A DNA stretch of 64,000 nt from Aphis gossypii (lineage: Eukaryota; Arthropoda; Insecta; Hemiptera; Aphididae): NCBI RefSeq assembly GCF_020184175.1, contig NC_065532.1:3596001-3660000 (forward strand), given 5' to 3'. A program made the position numbers and the translations under genes. How positions within the stretch are numbered: the first letter of the stretch is position 1; the number at the start of each line of letters is the position of its first letter. Below, one piece after another: positions 41,239 to 53,698 of the stretch. The notes beneath the pieces were generated by a model. The model was given only the letters and a program-made list of their open reading frames with translations, did no database searches and had not been told where the DNA came from.

Positions 41239-43540
41239 ATACTTATTCAAAATATTATTTTACTTTTTAAAGAACAAAACTCTAACGACTTTGTATTGAT
41301 TAGGTAAGTACAATGTTGTGACTTCTGTAAGACACCCCAAGTAATACGCCCGCATCATGTAAAACCATCACGTAAAATTTAATTTAATTTTTGCTTTTCG
41401 CGTAAAATATAATTTAACTTTGAGCTTTTTAATAGAAATCCTACGAATTACACAACTGCAATTAAATAATATATATAATATATCAAATTTATATGCAAAT
41501 ATTTAATTTTATTTAACATTAATACAACATATATAATAATAAATATTATTATTACTATTATTATTATTATTATTCTATGGTAATAATGTAGTACTATAGT
41601 AATATTTACCGAAATGCGTATAGTGATGACAGACACTTGAAAATCGGTAGTAGTGATATTTTGCACGCCTTGTTGAAGTAACGGACCAAATTTCAATCAT
41701 TTCATCCTACCAAAATCACAAGAGAATAAGTAAATATTTAAGAATACACCAGTGCAAAAATTATTTTTTAATTATTTGTGTTATTAATTTGAAATTAATA
41801 TCGGTTTTATTAAAATATAATAGTGTCAGCATTGTGGTTTTTGCTTATAAATAAACAATATACGTAATTAACACACATAATATTCTATTATTTTCTATGT
41901 TTATATTTTCTCAACCTAACCATAGAAATTGACTTAAGTATACCCAATGATTAATTTCGATACTACATTATACTACTTATATATTGATCCACGGGGTTTA
42001 TTTCATCTGTATTTCAAAATAATACTATGATGAGGTAATATTATGTACACATTTATTATAATAATTTATCGATGTATTATATTATTACCTAACTAATGTA
42101 ATATATTATTTCATTGGACGGGTACACTTCAATAACTTAACTACAAACACACGGCGTTATAAATAGGCAATTCAGCTACACCCACTTTTTAAAATTCTTT
42201 TTTGAACCAACACACAGCATAACTGTTGGGTTTTCGCTTCATTCTGACTTGACCTTATTAACTATGGTTTAATCTATGTAGAAACATGTATTACAATAGT
42301 ACGTGCATCGCATTATTTTACAAATTTAGGAGACCAAGCTCCCCTGAGTTAACTTACGGATACACCGTTGAAGTCTTGACTGAATAGTTAATTTTATCAT
42401 AGGGTTTCTTCGTCCTACAACATGCTTCCTTCCATATGAGGATTATTAATACTAAATACGAATCGATAAACTACAGTCCACCTTACTTTTGATCATGGAA
42501 TGAAACTTGGAATATTATCCAAAACTAGACTTATACAGTTGCCTCCACTCCGATCACGGCCTACATAATATAGCAAACAAAAAATATATACACTGAATAA
42601 TCTCCGCGGTGTTAATTATTGCGAACTAGAATTCGACCCTTACCACACTCAAAAAAATTGATAAGTATAACTTCACTCTGTAGCTTTACTTAAACATAGT
42701 GTTCAGCGCCGTCACTATACCTACGTTACACCATTTTCGAACGGGTGCGTGTATTATGGTAAGGCAAATATGAAGTTTTCCGTATAAACGTTAAACCTAA
42801 CATTTCAAACACACTTGAATATTAAATGGATGAACATAATTAATGATCAATTGTATAGGTATAAGTATAAGACATAGTTATACCTTACGCACAAAAACAA
42901 TGTTTTAATAAATTGAATTATTAATATTAAACTTATTATAATAATAATATTATTATACATAACCATTTTCACCAAGTTCACTCAATACTTTTACACGGTA
43001 AACTTGAACTTCATGAAACGCCAAATCGATATTATATAGAATCGCAGAACGGAACACCGATTGGTCTACGCGACCTACCAAAAAAGATCCATGTGTACCA
43101 CTTTCATAAGAAACTCATTAAATGTCGTAAAATACTTTACAAATTAATAACAAAAGTTCTAGATTAGTTTTTTTTGCAAGTCACTGGAGCACATAATCTA
43201 CTAGCACTACCATCCACGCAAGCAAAGCTTGTCATTCGTCTGCTTTCACCTTTTTCCGCAAACAATTTCAAATGCCACTAACTTCTCCCAGAAATTTCTT
43301 AAAAATTTAAATTTAGTACCTAACAGGACTAATGTAATTACACGCATGGATCTTCGATATAAACTTACTATTCAAAAATTATTAATTTCATCCGAATCGT
43401 GTACTATCATTGATTCAATTTTTAATTTTTTAACTTGATTTATAGATATAAATGTATTTAAAAATATATGTACAATTTGTACTTATAGCACAATAGATAA
43501 AATTTAAAGTTATTAACAAAATAACCTAACCAGAATGAGA
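41239..43540. other. AT-rich non-coding DNA
   Basis: Contains an ATT/ATA-rich stretch near 41540-41575. Short open frames show no coding character. No feature recognised. Confidence 0.45.
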
Positions 43541-43597
43541 CTAGAAGAGCAGCGGTGACGAATTCCACGGGCAACCAACGTTATCGCCGCGCAATAT

Positions 43598-43667
43598 CCA
43601 ATCACAACGCCGCAGCGTGCGAAACCAAGCTTATAAATACGAGTGCGGAGCACAAAATGTTTCAGTT
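43598..43667 (+). promoter_or_regulatory. Orphan RNA polymerase II core promoter (CCAAT, TATA, initiator)
   Basis: CCAAT is at 43598-43602, TATAAATA at 43632-43639 and TCAGTT at 43662-43667, the last fitting the insect initiator TCAKTY. The predicted start A (43664) is 32 nt after the first T of the TATA box, the expected spacing. The upstream sequence is CpG-rich. The layout resembles replication-dependent histone promoters, but no histone frame follows. The first ATG (43692) is stopped after three codons. A donor-like ATG|GTAGGT lies near 43724. It may drive an exon of an unseen gene, a non-coding RNA, or be a duplicated promoter fragment. Confidence 0.45.
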
Positions 43668-44080
43668 TTTTCTTTGAATATTATCCAGCGACATGAAGAA
43701 ATAACTACACGAAGGTGTGTGTATGGTAGGTATATCGAAGCAGGAGTTGCCCATTTAAATTGTAGTAAAATACAGACAAATTTGTTCTACGACATAACTG
43801 ATTTTCTAATACATAAATTAACTCCTAGTAAACACCAAATCATCAAAAATATTTTGTATTACGTGCTTTTGTAAAAATCATCAAAATCATACCGTTAGAA
43901 ATTAAGTTATAAATGAAAAAGTGCGAACTTTTTAATGGAAATTTATATTAAATTTAGAACCACAGCTTCCGTTTCTAGTCGTTTGCAGTCGTTGCCATGG
44001 GTAATAACAAAAAAACAAACATTATCATTAATATTATTATTATCATTATTATTTCCATTGATGATAAAAATTAGTGATAT

Positions 44081-44966
44081 CACAACAAAAACTCTTCGTA
44101 AACTACATGTAAAAATGGCTAATTAAAAAAAAAAAGTAGGACAGCGAATTTCGGTGGTGATGTTTGTCCATCGTCCCTTCGATTCTCGGACAGGATAGTG
44201 TAATTTTACTGTAGGTATTCGATTTGAATGCAATATGATTGCATTCGATAAAAAACGATTCTGAACGGGCGAGGGGATCTTTTTTATTTAATTTTATTCG
44301 TTTATATGGTGATAAACAAAGCCGTAATTATTTTATATTATATAATCATGAAGTTGTACATTTTTTTTCTTTAACTGCTTTTATGTCGAGTATGATTTCG
44401 AAAATCGAAAAATGATCTCTTAAAGTACTAGCTCAAGAACATTACCTTTTTGAAAATATGCTACACTTGTACTTTTGAGCAAATTTAGGGAGAGAAAAAG
44501 TATTTACAGAATAAAAAAGAAATAAACATCAATGTAAAACCAATATATTCCTCGCTTCGCTCAGAATCTAAAAACAGATCTTTAAGTAAAATAAGGATTT
44601 GATATCATGAATAAATGCTAAGTATATTGAATTTAAGTAAATTTATTTTGTTTTAAGAATTTATTTACTTGGCAAGGAATTATTTCTTAAAAGAAACAAA
44701 GTGTGATGATCAAAAAAATTGAATGACGAAGCACTATTAAAATATAAGTTATTATTATTTAAAAAATATTATTATTAATATTTATATACAATTCTAAATA
44801 ATTCCTCGCCAAGTAAATAAATTCTTGAAACAAAATAAATTTACTTAAATTCAATGTACTTAGCATTTATTTATGATATCAAATCTTTACTGTGCTTTTT
44901 TGCTTTTTAATGTTCTTTTTTTACTTAGCCATTTTTACACGTAGTTAACGAAAGGTTCTTGTTGTA
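44081..44966. mobile_element. Foldback element with two nested inverted-repeat pairs, interrupted by an insertion
   Basis: The outer arms 44081-44135 and 44912-44966 are inverted repeats (shared core TGTAAAAATGGCTAA). The inner arms 44591-44685 and 44796-44890 are inverted repeats of about 95 nt with only about six mismatches. The spacer between outer and inner arm is about 21 nt on the right but about 455 nt on the left. This points to an insertion within the left spacer, with AAGTA at both of its edges (44134-44138 and 44584-44588). No coding frame. Confidence 0.6.
44139..44588. mobile_element. Insertion within the foldback element (dispersed TTCTGA repeat)
   Basis: This ~450-bp segment contains ATAAAAAACGATTCTGAACGG (from 44249) and CGCTTCGCTCAGAATC. 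Related sequence occurs near 34576, 58670 and 59732. It probably belongs to a repeat family common in this genome. Confidence 0.35.
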
Positions 44967-44969
44967 AAT

Positions 44970-47580
44970 TGAAATTGAAAAGAATAAAAACAAAATAAAC
45001 ACAAAATAAACATGCATATATAATTATTGTTCGGAGTGTTATAAATAAAATAAAAATATCACATTGCAGCATGAATTCACAATTAAAAAACCGAGCTCAA
45101 TCCTTGTCAAACATGGCATTCGCAAATTATGAATTCGCAACAAAGTCACCGCATTCTTTAGTAATAGCGACCGAAGAAGCGTGTGTGTAGGAAGAACTGG
45201 AAGTTGAAAGTGATCATTTAGCCGTTGGAAAGGAAAAACCGAGACGCCTAACACTATGTAAGCGCATAAAAAGACTTTTCAGAAGCATGTTTTGTTTAGA
45301 CGCATAGTTAAAGCTTTTCGCGTTGTTAAATATTTAATTTAATTTTTTTTAGTAAATATATCATAAATAATAAATTCAAAAAAAAATACCAATTAATTTA
45401 CTCAACGAAAACATTTATTTAGTATAACTTATAATATTAAATAACATTTAATAAAAGAACCAATGAAATACTTTGGCGACTATGTGCATAGAATACATTA
45501 TTTTAACAATAATCAGCTGATACATATAATTAGTATATTTTTGTTTTGTGCATAAGAGGTGTAACGTTTAATATAATGTAACAAGCAAACGATTAAGAAA
45601 AATATTGCCTGTTATATTATAATAAACACCTCTGATTCGAAGGCATAACGTCAGTTGTACCTATATGCGAAAATTCTGATTTAATGCATTATAATTATTA
45701 TTGTAGGAGTGTGGTACTAAGGACATATTATACCAATATACCATAAAACGCGTCGACTCCGGCAATAATAAAACTATAGTCACTGGACAGTAATTATTGT
45801 GTTTAATTTCAATCTGTTTCCGTTGTATTGTTGTTCTAAAAAGCCTACTGCCAGAGAGATCTCGCAAATTAAGCCTGTGCTGACTAGTCTGACTGGTGAA
45901 TCAACAAATAAAGATCACGGGGGGGACTAAATAACTCGACCATTCTGAGGGTAAATGTTGGCTCGTACTCGGTGTATAATATTATGTCGTGCATTGTGCC
46001 CGGGCCGAGTCCTATACAGCGTACTGCGAATATGACGTATTATAATAATAATACATCCACTAGCAGAAACTGTTAATTATTTTAAACTATAGGTATACAA
46101 TATCGCGCTGTAATTAATCTTATCTTGAATAATATTTTACGGACCAAAACAACGGAAATTGTTTTCCGTTGATATTAATTATTTCGTAACACGGGTTTTC
46201 CGTTTATTAAAACGTTTCAAATAACACAATGGTATAACAATATTAACAACTGTATAACAACAATAATAATAGTAATAATAATAACAGTGATAATATAGAA
46301 CAGTTTGTATACTTACCATACCTACCTAATAATAATGTATCCCATCACAAGCATCGACGGAATAAAGTGTAAGTACTTAACATACGGTTTTTATTATTGT
46401 TTAAGTTATTCGGTATAAGTAGTTTCTTTACTTCACATCTTTAAGCTGTACGTCTGTACCGTACGTCTACACGCAGCTGCTATTATGTTGTAATATCAGT
46501 TATCACTAAACGAAAAACACAATATGTACTCGACTGATATATTTGTATATATATAAACATATATATCAAGTACATCACAAAAACCACACTTCATAATTTT
46601 TCATTATTTATCCTCAACGTGTTCGATTATTGTTTATTATTATCCTTCACGTCATAATAATAAAATAATATTATAATATCAATACCATTGCGATCAAAAT
46701 TCCGTATTGAAATTATACGGTTTATTTAATAGCTGATATTTCGTTAAACGAACAAAACGTCATAATATTACTGGAACAATAATGAGGGTTAAATATCAAA
46801 ATCGAAATGGTCAATATTGTGATTCATACTATAAAACGTTTAATATATATAATAATTATTTTATGCATCTACATGTATACATTTGATAAAAAACGAATCA
46901 AGCCCTCCCCCCCCCCCGAGTGTGTTACAGTAGTAAAATATTACCAACATTTTCAATAAAAAATTTCTACTGAAATGCATTTTTCCGGATTCAAAAATCC
47001 CAAAATTATTTATTCTGATAATTATAGTGGATTAACAAATCATACTAAATCTATTTCCTAAAAAAAATTCATAAGATTTAATTATAACATATTATACATT
47101 AAAAAAAAAAAAACTGTCTATAAATCTTTTACTCACATTTCTGAGTTCTGACCAATGTCATTTCTAAACTGATATCGAATTCTAAAATCTTAAGTAACTT
47201 GTACACCTCTAAGGCTCTTGACTATCTGTCATATTATGGAATACCACAACCAACTCCAAAACGTCTAAAAAGATAGTGTGGTCTCGTCACTTCTTAAAAA
47301 AAAAACTATTATTATTATATTTTATAAAACTTAGTTCCTATAGTTACTATTTCACAACGAAGTGCCTACTTACCTCCCTGAGAAGCATCTTCACTCCTCT
47401 TTTCGTGTTATTATTTATTTTATCTATTATTCTTCTATTCAATTTCTGTAACAAACGGCCTAAATAATATGTATATATCTTTATAATACGCGTTCAGATT
47501 GTCATCCCCTGCAGCGTCCATAAGTTTTTTTATTTAAAAACATTTGAGAAAAATTTTTTTCCATTTTCATTGTTTAATAT
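44970..47580. other. AT-rich non-coding DNA
   Basis: No gene recognised. It includes C-tracts near 45917 (G-run) and 46901-46917 that resemble repeat termini. Confidence 0.45.
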
Positions 47581-47589
47581 AAGACGTTA

Positions 47590-47727
47590 TTGCGGGAAAA
47601 TAACAATTTGCGTCATCATCGCATACATACGCCGACAAATCGTATGCACGTTTACAGGGCGGCGTCGGCATTACGTGGCAATTTTCCAGCTGTCATAAGT
47701 GTGCGGGCTCCGGTTTTCGGTGTATAT

Positions 47728-47782
<55 letters not shown>

Positions 47783-49275
47783 AGTAAGCACCACCTACCT
47801 ACTACTTAAGGAAAACGTTGTTATCCTTTTCCGACCTTTTCGTTTTACACTAATACTCCTCCCCGACCCGTAGCCAAAATGCTTTTGTCGACGCACCGAA
47901 CACACTTGTAAATATTCGTAGTACTATTATATCGTGTAATAATAATATAATATATGACATGCCTATATTATAGCATAATATTATAAACGCGAGCGTGGCG
48001 AAAACTGGGTACCGCGATTCTGCAAAAGTGCGGTGCAATATATATATACCCAAATCGTGCACCTCGTCGGCCATAACAGACGCGTTTTTGCGCATAGGTT
48101 CAGACGAAACGCATCTTTACACTCTCGCGCAAAATATTTCGACCACCGTATCGCTCCCGTCTCTGATATACGACTATTTATATTATATATATAATATATT
48201 TATATATATTGCACATTTTATATTATATATTATATATATATATATATATACCGTGCCGGGTAAAGATTCCTGGAATACCGCCGCGTGGGGCCCGACTCGG
48301 CGGTGGAGGTTCGGCAATTATTTCGGCAACCATTAATCCAACCGTTGAGTTTTTAATAGAGGATTTAAAGCGTATAATATTTATTTTGTTTTTTTCTTTT
48401 TTATATATATATATACTTTTTTCCACCGTTTCCGGGTCCCTCAGACTTTCCCCCGGTAAACCACCCCCTTGCCACCCCATCGTCGTGTCTGTATAGGTGT
48501 CGAGTTATAAATTTCACGCGTCATCGTATTATATATTGGTAGTAGCCGCTATGGGTAGGTACGCACAGTGGCCGTCCGACCCCGCCACCGAGCGCGATAA
48601 ATAATGATACAGTTTTTTTTCTTTTTTTTTTTTTTTGTTAATTTTTACTACAAACACGCAACACCGTATAATATACTATTATATATATTATTTTCATTAT
48701 ACAGTGCCGTATAGTTGTAGGTATAAATGTATATAATAACAATACTACGTCACATGATCCGCATTTTGTCCACTGCCGCTTATTATTAAATAATAATAAT
48801 AATATGACGTATATATAATAGACCGGAGACGTGCGCTCGCAATATTCGGCATCGTCTTCTAGCATTCCTATAGGTTAGTTTGTATAATATACATATGATA
48901 ACAAAATTATTATTATAAAGGTGTGTGCGCGGGTGAATTGCAATTAGTCGGGTAGTTTAGCCCTCCTTTGCTCATTTGTTTGCTAAAGTAAATACAAAGC
49001 AACAAACCTCTGTGCACCGGCGCAGATTTAATTTAAAAAATATATATAATATGCGAAACTCTCCGAATTTAAAACGTTTCACAGCCACTCTCTCCCGGCC
49101 TAAGCCACCGTTATACTATCTACAGCAGAGTAATTTATCCGAACAACATATAGCCGTATAGGGTTGTTTTAGTCATACTGCAGAGTGGTTCATTTGAACA
49201 TGCGCTCGTTCGTTCGTATAGTGCTTATTGGGAACATTTTTGCGAATACTATTTAATGCCGACACCAGTGAGTTA
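47590..49275. promoter_or_regulatory. CpG-rich island with microsatellites, probable promoter region
   Basis: CpG-rich DNA interrupted by (CA)n(TA)n at 47730-47782 and TA-rich tracts at 48181-48250. A good plus-strand splice donor, CCA|GTGAGT, is at 49268, after a stretch that could be a non-coding first exon (about 49160-49267). Open frames on both strands are short, cross microsatellites and show no domain. The gene served, if any, is not visible in the window. Confidence 0.35.
47730..47782. repeat. (CA)n-(TA)n compound microsatellite
   Basis: About 17 CA units run directly into about 9 TA units. Confidence 0.95.
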
Positions 49276-49299
49276 CTTAAAAATGCTTGTTTTGTGACT

Positions 49300-52200
49300 G
49301 TGTAATTTCTTTTTTTTTAATTAAAAATTATTAGATTTAATTTTTAAATAAATAAAACGAAATAAAAATTATAGAGACATATCACGTGATGATGAAAAAT
49401 GCACTTATTTATACACGAGAAAAATAAAAATAATAAATATTGGAGTCAGGTGGGTTTGTATTAAAAATAAATCTTCGTGTAATGAAAGCTTGACAACAAA
49501 TGGCATTAAATATTTACATTTCTTAGCTGAATAGATAATATTATAAAGTTTACATGTTTATGCAAACATTTGTCTACGAATTTGGTATTTAACTGAAGTT
49601 TCTAGGTAACACGTAGTAGTTATATTATGCATCGGTGGCTATTAGGGGCAACCCAAGTACTGTAAAGAAAAAATGTTAGTAAAAATTAACATTGTACCCA
49701 GCTTAAAAATATAGCTATGTTAAAAATTAAATTTTGAATCACAACAAACATGATCGAGAATGAACTCAGCTCAAATTAATGTGAAGCAGTATAGTGTAGT
49801 ATTTAACCGTTAAATATTATAAATGAAAATGGCGAAAAAGTAAATGATACATCAAGAATTGTTGCAAACCACATGCAATATTTATCAAACGATGCAAAAT
49901 CGAATTTTGGCATATTCATACTGCTTATCATCATTCATCATATTAAGCGAGAATTAAATAACTAATAGTCGAAAACGACAAATGACAAAAATGATAAACA
50001 ATTTTTATTTTATAATGATGATAAACGAGAAGGTAATTGTTTATTTTTTTTTTTCAAAAAAACGTTAAGAATAATCGTGTTTAACTAATTCATGCTGTTT
50101 ACTACTATACAGACAAGACGCATTTTATGCACACTCTAAACAATTTTATCAAGTTTACATAATACTATTTTTTAGTTTGTACTGTATAATATTCCGGTTA
50201 AATAATGTATACATTGCTCTACCTAATAAAAATAAATAAATATACGTGAGAAAAACAGAAAATGAATAAATCTGGTCAACTATATATATTATACATATTA
50301 ATATTTAATCTAATTTTCGACTTATCAACACTTTTCCATCTGGTTAAGTCACACACGCTGACTTTTTTGTTTTAGCATTCTAATAATATTGTTAAGGTAA
50401 GTTTTAAATCGGTGAATTATAGTCGAAATTTCATTCCCTGGTATTACACTTTTCTGGAAATTCGGTTCTCCAAAACCCAAGGAAATGTTAAAAACTCAAT
50501 AAACCACACGAATTTAATTTGATTTAAAAAGAATAATAATAATAATAACGAAACGACGTTCACCCATGAGAATAATTCTACGCGTTCCAAATTCCGGCTC
50601 ACTTCAAATTACGAGAAAACTCCAAGAAAACCATTAATTTTGCGATCTCGTATTATTATTATTATTTATTTTCTCTCAAAATATCTGTTGTTTTACAATA
50701 TGTTTGCCGTTGTTTGCTGAAATTCAAAAACGTTTGAACGATTCGTTCATCAACATAAATACACTATACATAATTATACAGAATGTTAACCGATCAATTA
50801 TTATTAAATTATTATATCAACATATAATAACTAAATTTTCGATTTCGCCTTTTTCAATTATCGTAGACAACAATAAATAAATGATAAACAATTCTAATAA
50901 TTGAATATAATAGGTAATCTAAAACCCAAAATGCACTTTCAAGACACGCCTATTACAATATAATTGATACAAAGGTGTAATAATCGTTATATCTTTGTTA
51001 AGAAAGTAAGTAGTCTATACTTAAAGTAGGTACCTACCTATAGCAATAATATTGACACATTTATAAAAACATAATATCAATGAATATTATCAATTAAGAA
51101 AAAAATTCCATATGGCTACAATTTACAAAATTTGTAATATTCAATATTACATGCATATTATACCTATATATTATGTATAATATACATACACAAATGTATA
51201 TACCATCACAATCCGTCCTGCCCGTTTCAATAATATTATACAATAATAATATATTATATTATTTAATATTCACTGTATCGATTTCAGTTCCATCATCGCG
51301 TTGACACAGTTTCGATTTTGGGGGTGTAGTGCTTTTACCTACATGTATATAATAGGCCACATGGCATTCTCGCATAGTTACGCGACTATAATACATGTAA
51401 AATTATTATAAACATAATATATCTTGACGCCGTGTTTTACGCTCAATAACCGAATTTTAACGAATAGACGAATTCTTTGGAAGCGTGATAGATGACGACG
51501 AGTTTCAAGAGGTATAATAATATAGGTATCGACAACATTGCGACTAAACGACATCATCATTTACTACGGACGATTATTGACGTCCCCAGATGGAAACGTA
51601 ATATTACGAAATCGCCGTTTTTTGTATTGGTATACCTATACCACAGCACGACCGCAGTTATATTATTATTTTAGATAAAACATTTAAAAAATTGTGTGGT
51701 ATTATGCCCAGCGGTCCAATGAACGGTGGGTCAACCATATAATACCCGACGAGAACGCGCACATTTGTAGCGCGGCGCGTTGTCCTATATTGTGTAATAG
51801 TATGTATACAATATAGCTGCTATTATAATAGTATAATTGAAAGTCTGGGCACGAATATAAAACGAATTGGATAAACTTGTTAGATAGAATATATAGGGCT
51901 AAAATGGTAATCTAACCAGAAACTCAATTAGACGGAGTTAAAAAAAAAAAAAAAAAAGAAAGTAAATTAAAATTCGACCTTTTTCTCCGCGACCCTCGCC
52001 AATCGATTATTAACGTTGTTAATCGCTAAAAGTGTATTTTACTGTCGTGTGCGATTATTCGACATAATGTGCGATATATCTGCTGTACCTATTTATAGTA
52101 TTGCAGGATATCATAGTAATTCATGCGTATTTATTACTTATTATTATTTACAGATGATCGATTCTGTCGTTTGCGATATTATTGATTCTAAAAATGTCGT

Positions 52201-52336
52201 CGAAAAAAACCTACAAATAACGCTTGAACGGAATAATAAATTCCTAATGCCCACATATACATAATATAGAATAATATAGATATAATAAATGTTAGACGAA
52301 AATATAAAACACAGATCGCCTCGTGTTTACTATATA
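49300..52336. other. Non-coding DNA left of the retrotransposon
   Basis: AT-rich, with a CpG-richer patch at 51290-52100. The open frames at 51492 and 52016 are short and show no domain. The area could be intronic to a gene starting in the island to the left. Confidence 0.4.
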
Positions 52337-52340
52337 AGTA
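52337..52340. repeat. Target-site duplication, left (AGTA)
   Basis: AGTA directly precedes the left LTR and is repeated at 56934-56937 after the right LTR. Confidence 0.85.
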
Positions 52341-52688
52341 TGTGGTTTATGGTAATAAATAATCACTCACAATTTATAAAATATTAAGCACTATATTACT
52401 GTGATATGTATGTACAAGAATGAAATATAACAAACAAATACCAATTACGCGTACAATATTACTGCGAACTGAACAACACGGTAAGTCGCGATACGTAGTC
52501 ACTGACGGAATGAAAATTGAGCATCTGATCAGCTGGTATTTATAGGCTCCGCTTTGTTCTAGAACATCCCCGAGTATACTCTAGCGAGACCATCGTGGAA
52601 TATTCTAGAACATGGGTTTTTCCTATTGTACGCTGTCGACATCGTAAATAATTTGGGCGGCTCGTTGTGTATTGTTCACGTCGCCACA
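52341..52688 (-). repeat. 3' LTR
   Basis: 348 bp, TGTGG...CCACA, offset exactly 4245 bp from the 5' LTR and with no difference found by eye. Confidence 0.95.
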
Positions 52689-52701
52689 TCACCCCCCTAC
52701 C
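52689..52701 (-). other. Polypurine tract
   Basis: The minus strand reads GGTAGGGGGGTGA directly before the 3' LTR. This purine run is the expected plus-strand primer for reverse transcription. Confidence 0.75.
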
Positions 52702-52711
52702 AGTGATGGAG

Positions 52712-53698
52712 TCAGCAGGAACTTATTTGAAGACGTTCGGGGAAATGGACTCTTCTACCGGAACGCGTTTTCCTGTCTTTTGTTTCTGGTGTCGGTTCTT
52801 CTGTTTTTGGTTCCTTATTTGCGATAGATTCGGGTGTGGCATGTTTCATGTTTCTGGAGCTAACCTCCTCGTGTATGTCATCAGCAATTATGTAGGCTGG
52901 TTTCAGTCTATCAATAGTCACTGTTATCTTTTTCCCTTTCACGTCAATGCAGAAGGTTTTCCGATTGCGACTTACAACTGGGTATGGGCCGTCGTACGGC
53001 ATTTGTAGACAGTTTTTCGGTCCATCATGACGAATAAACACTTGTTTGGAGGTGGCGAGGTCCTTAAATATGAAATTTTTCTTTTCTCCGTGGCAGGTTC
53101 CATTTACCGGTTGTATCTGGCGAATCTGGTGTCGAAGATCCTTGATGAACTCTGCTGCGTTCTCAAACTTAGCGTCATCTGATCTTGTTGAGAGAAATTC
53201 ACCAGGTAGACGAAGTGGTTCTCCGAATACAAGTTCTGCGGATGTGGACTTCAGATCCTCGCGCCAAGCTGCTCGTATGCCTAATAAGACTGTTGGGAGT
53301 ATTTCAGTCCACCGTTTGTTCTGGTGACATTTGATAGCGGCCTTAAGCTGTCGATGGCTTCGTTCTACCATACCGTTTGCTGAAGGGTGGTAGGCCGTAG
53401 TCCTAAGGTGATTTGTACCAGTCAAATATCCTAGATACTTGAAAAGGTTTGATTCGAATTGTCTCCCTTGATCAGTCGTTATAATAAGAGGTGTACCAAA
53501 TCTTGAAATCCAATGTGTATAAAATGCTCGGGCGACAGTCTCTGCTTCTTGGTTCTCCAAAGGTATCACTTCCGGCCATCGAGTAAATCTATCGATACAC
53601 GTAAGGCAGTAGCGGAATCCTTCTGAATATGGCATAATGATGAGGTCTAAATGTACATGTTCGAATCTTTGTGATGGTTGAGGAAATGAACCAAGTGG
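52712..53698 (-). pseudogene. pol: Integrase core and C-terminal part of pol, out of frame with upstream pol
   Basis: The frame is open from about 53698 and has an internal Met at 53635. The first catalytic Asp is in HLDLI (codon at 53647). Counting from that Met, the second Asp is residue 55 (TTDQGRQF) and the Glu is residue 91 (MVERSH), with exactly 35 residues between them, which is the D,D-35-E integrase triad. A GPY/F-type module (PYDGPYPV) follows near the C-terminus, a Ty3/gypsy hallmark. The stop lies just before the polypurine tract. The catalytic core looks intact. It is separated from the rest of pol by a deletion plus frame change near 53700 that removed the second half of the HHCC zinc finger. 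It is therefore unlikely to be made as part of the normal polyprotein. Confidence 0.88.

Noticed and set aside
43664..43874. Histone gene downstream of the 43.6 kb promoter
   Set aside because: Promoter layout is histone-like, but the first ATG is stopped after three codons and no histone sequence or 3' stem-loop is seen.
47590..47787. Open frame ending in a Thr-His and Ile-Tyr run
   Set aside because: Crosses the (CA)n(TA)n microsatellite; artefact.
48209..48496. Overlapping open frames on both strands in the CpG island
   Set aside because: Frames open on both strands through TA-rich repeats, no domain; consistent with chance in GC-rich DNA.
52667..53327. Plus-strand open frames inside the retrotransposon
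   Set aside because: Antisense shadows of the integrase frame.
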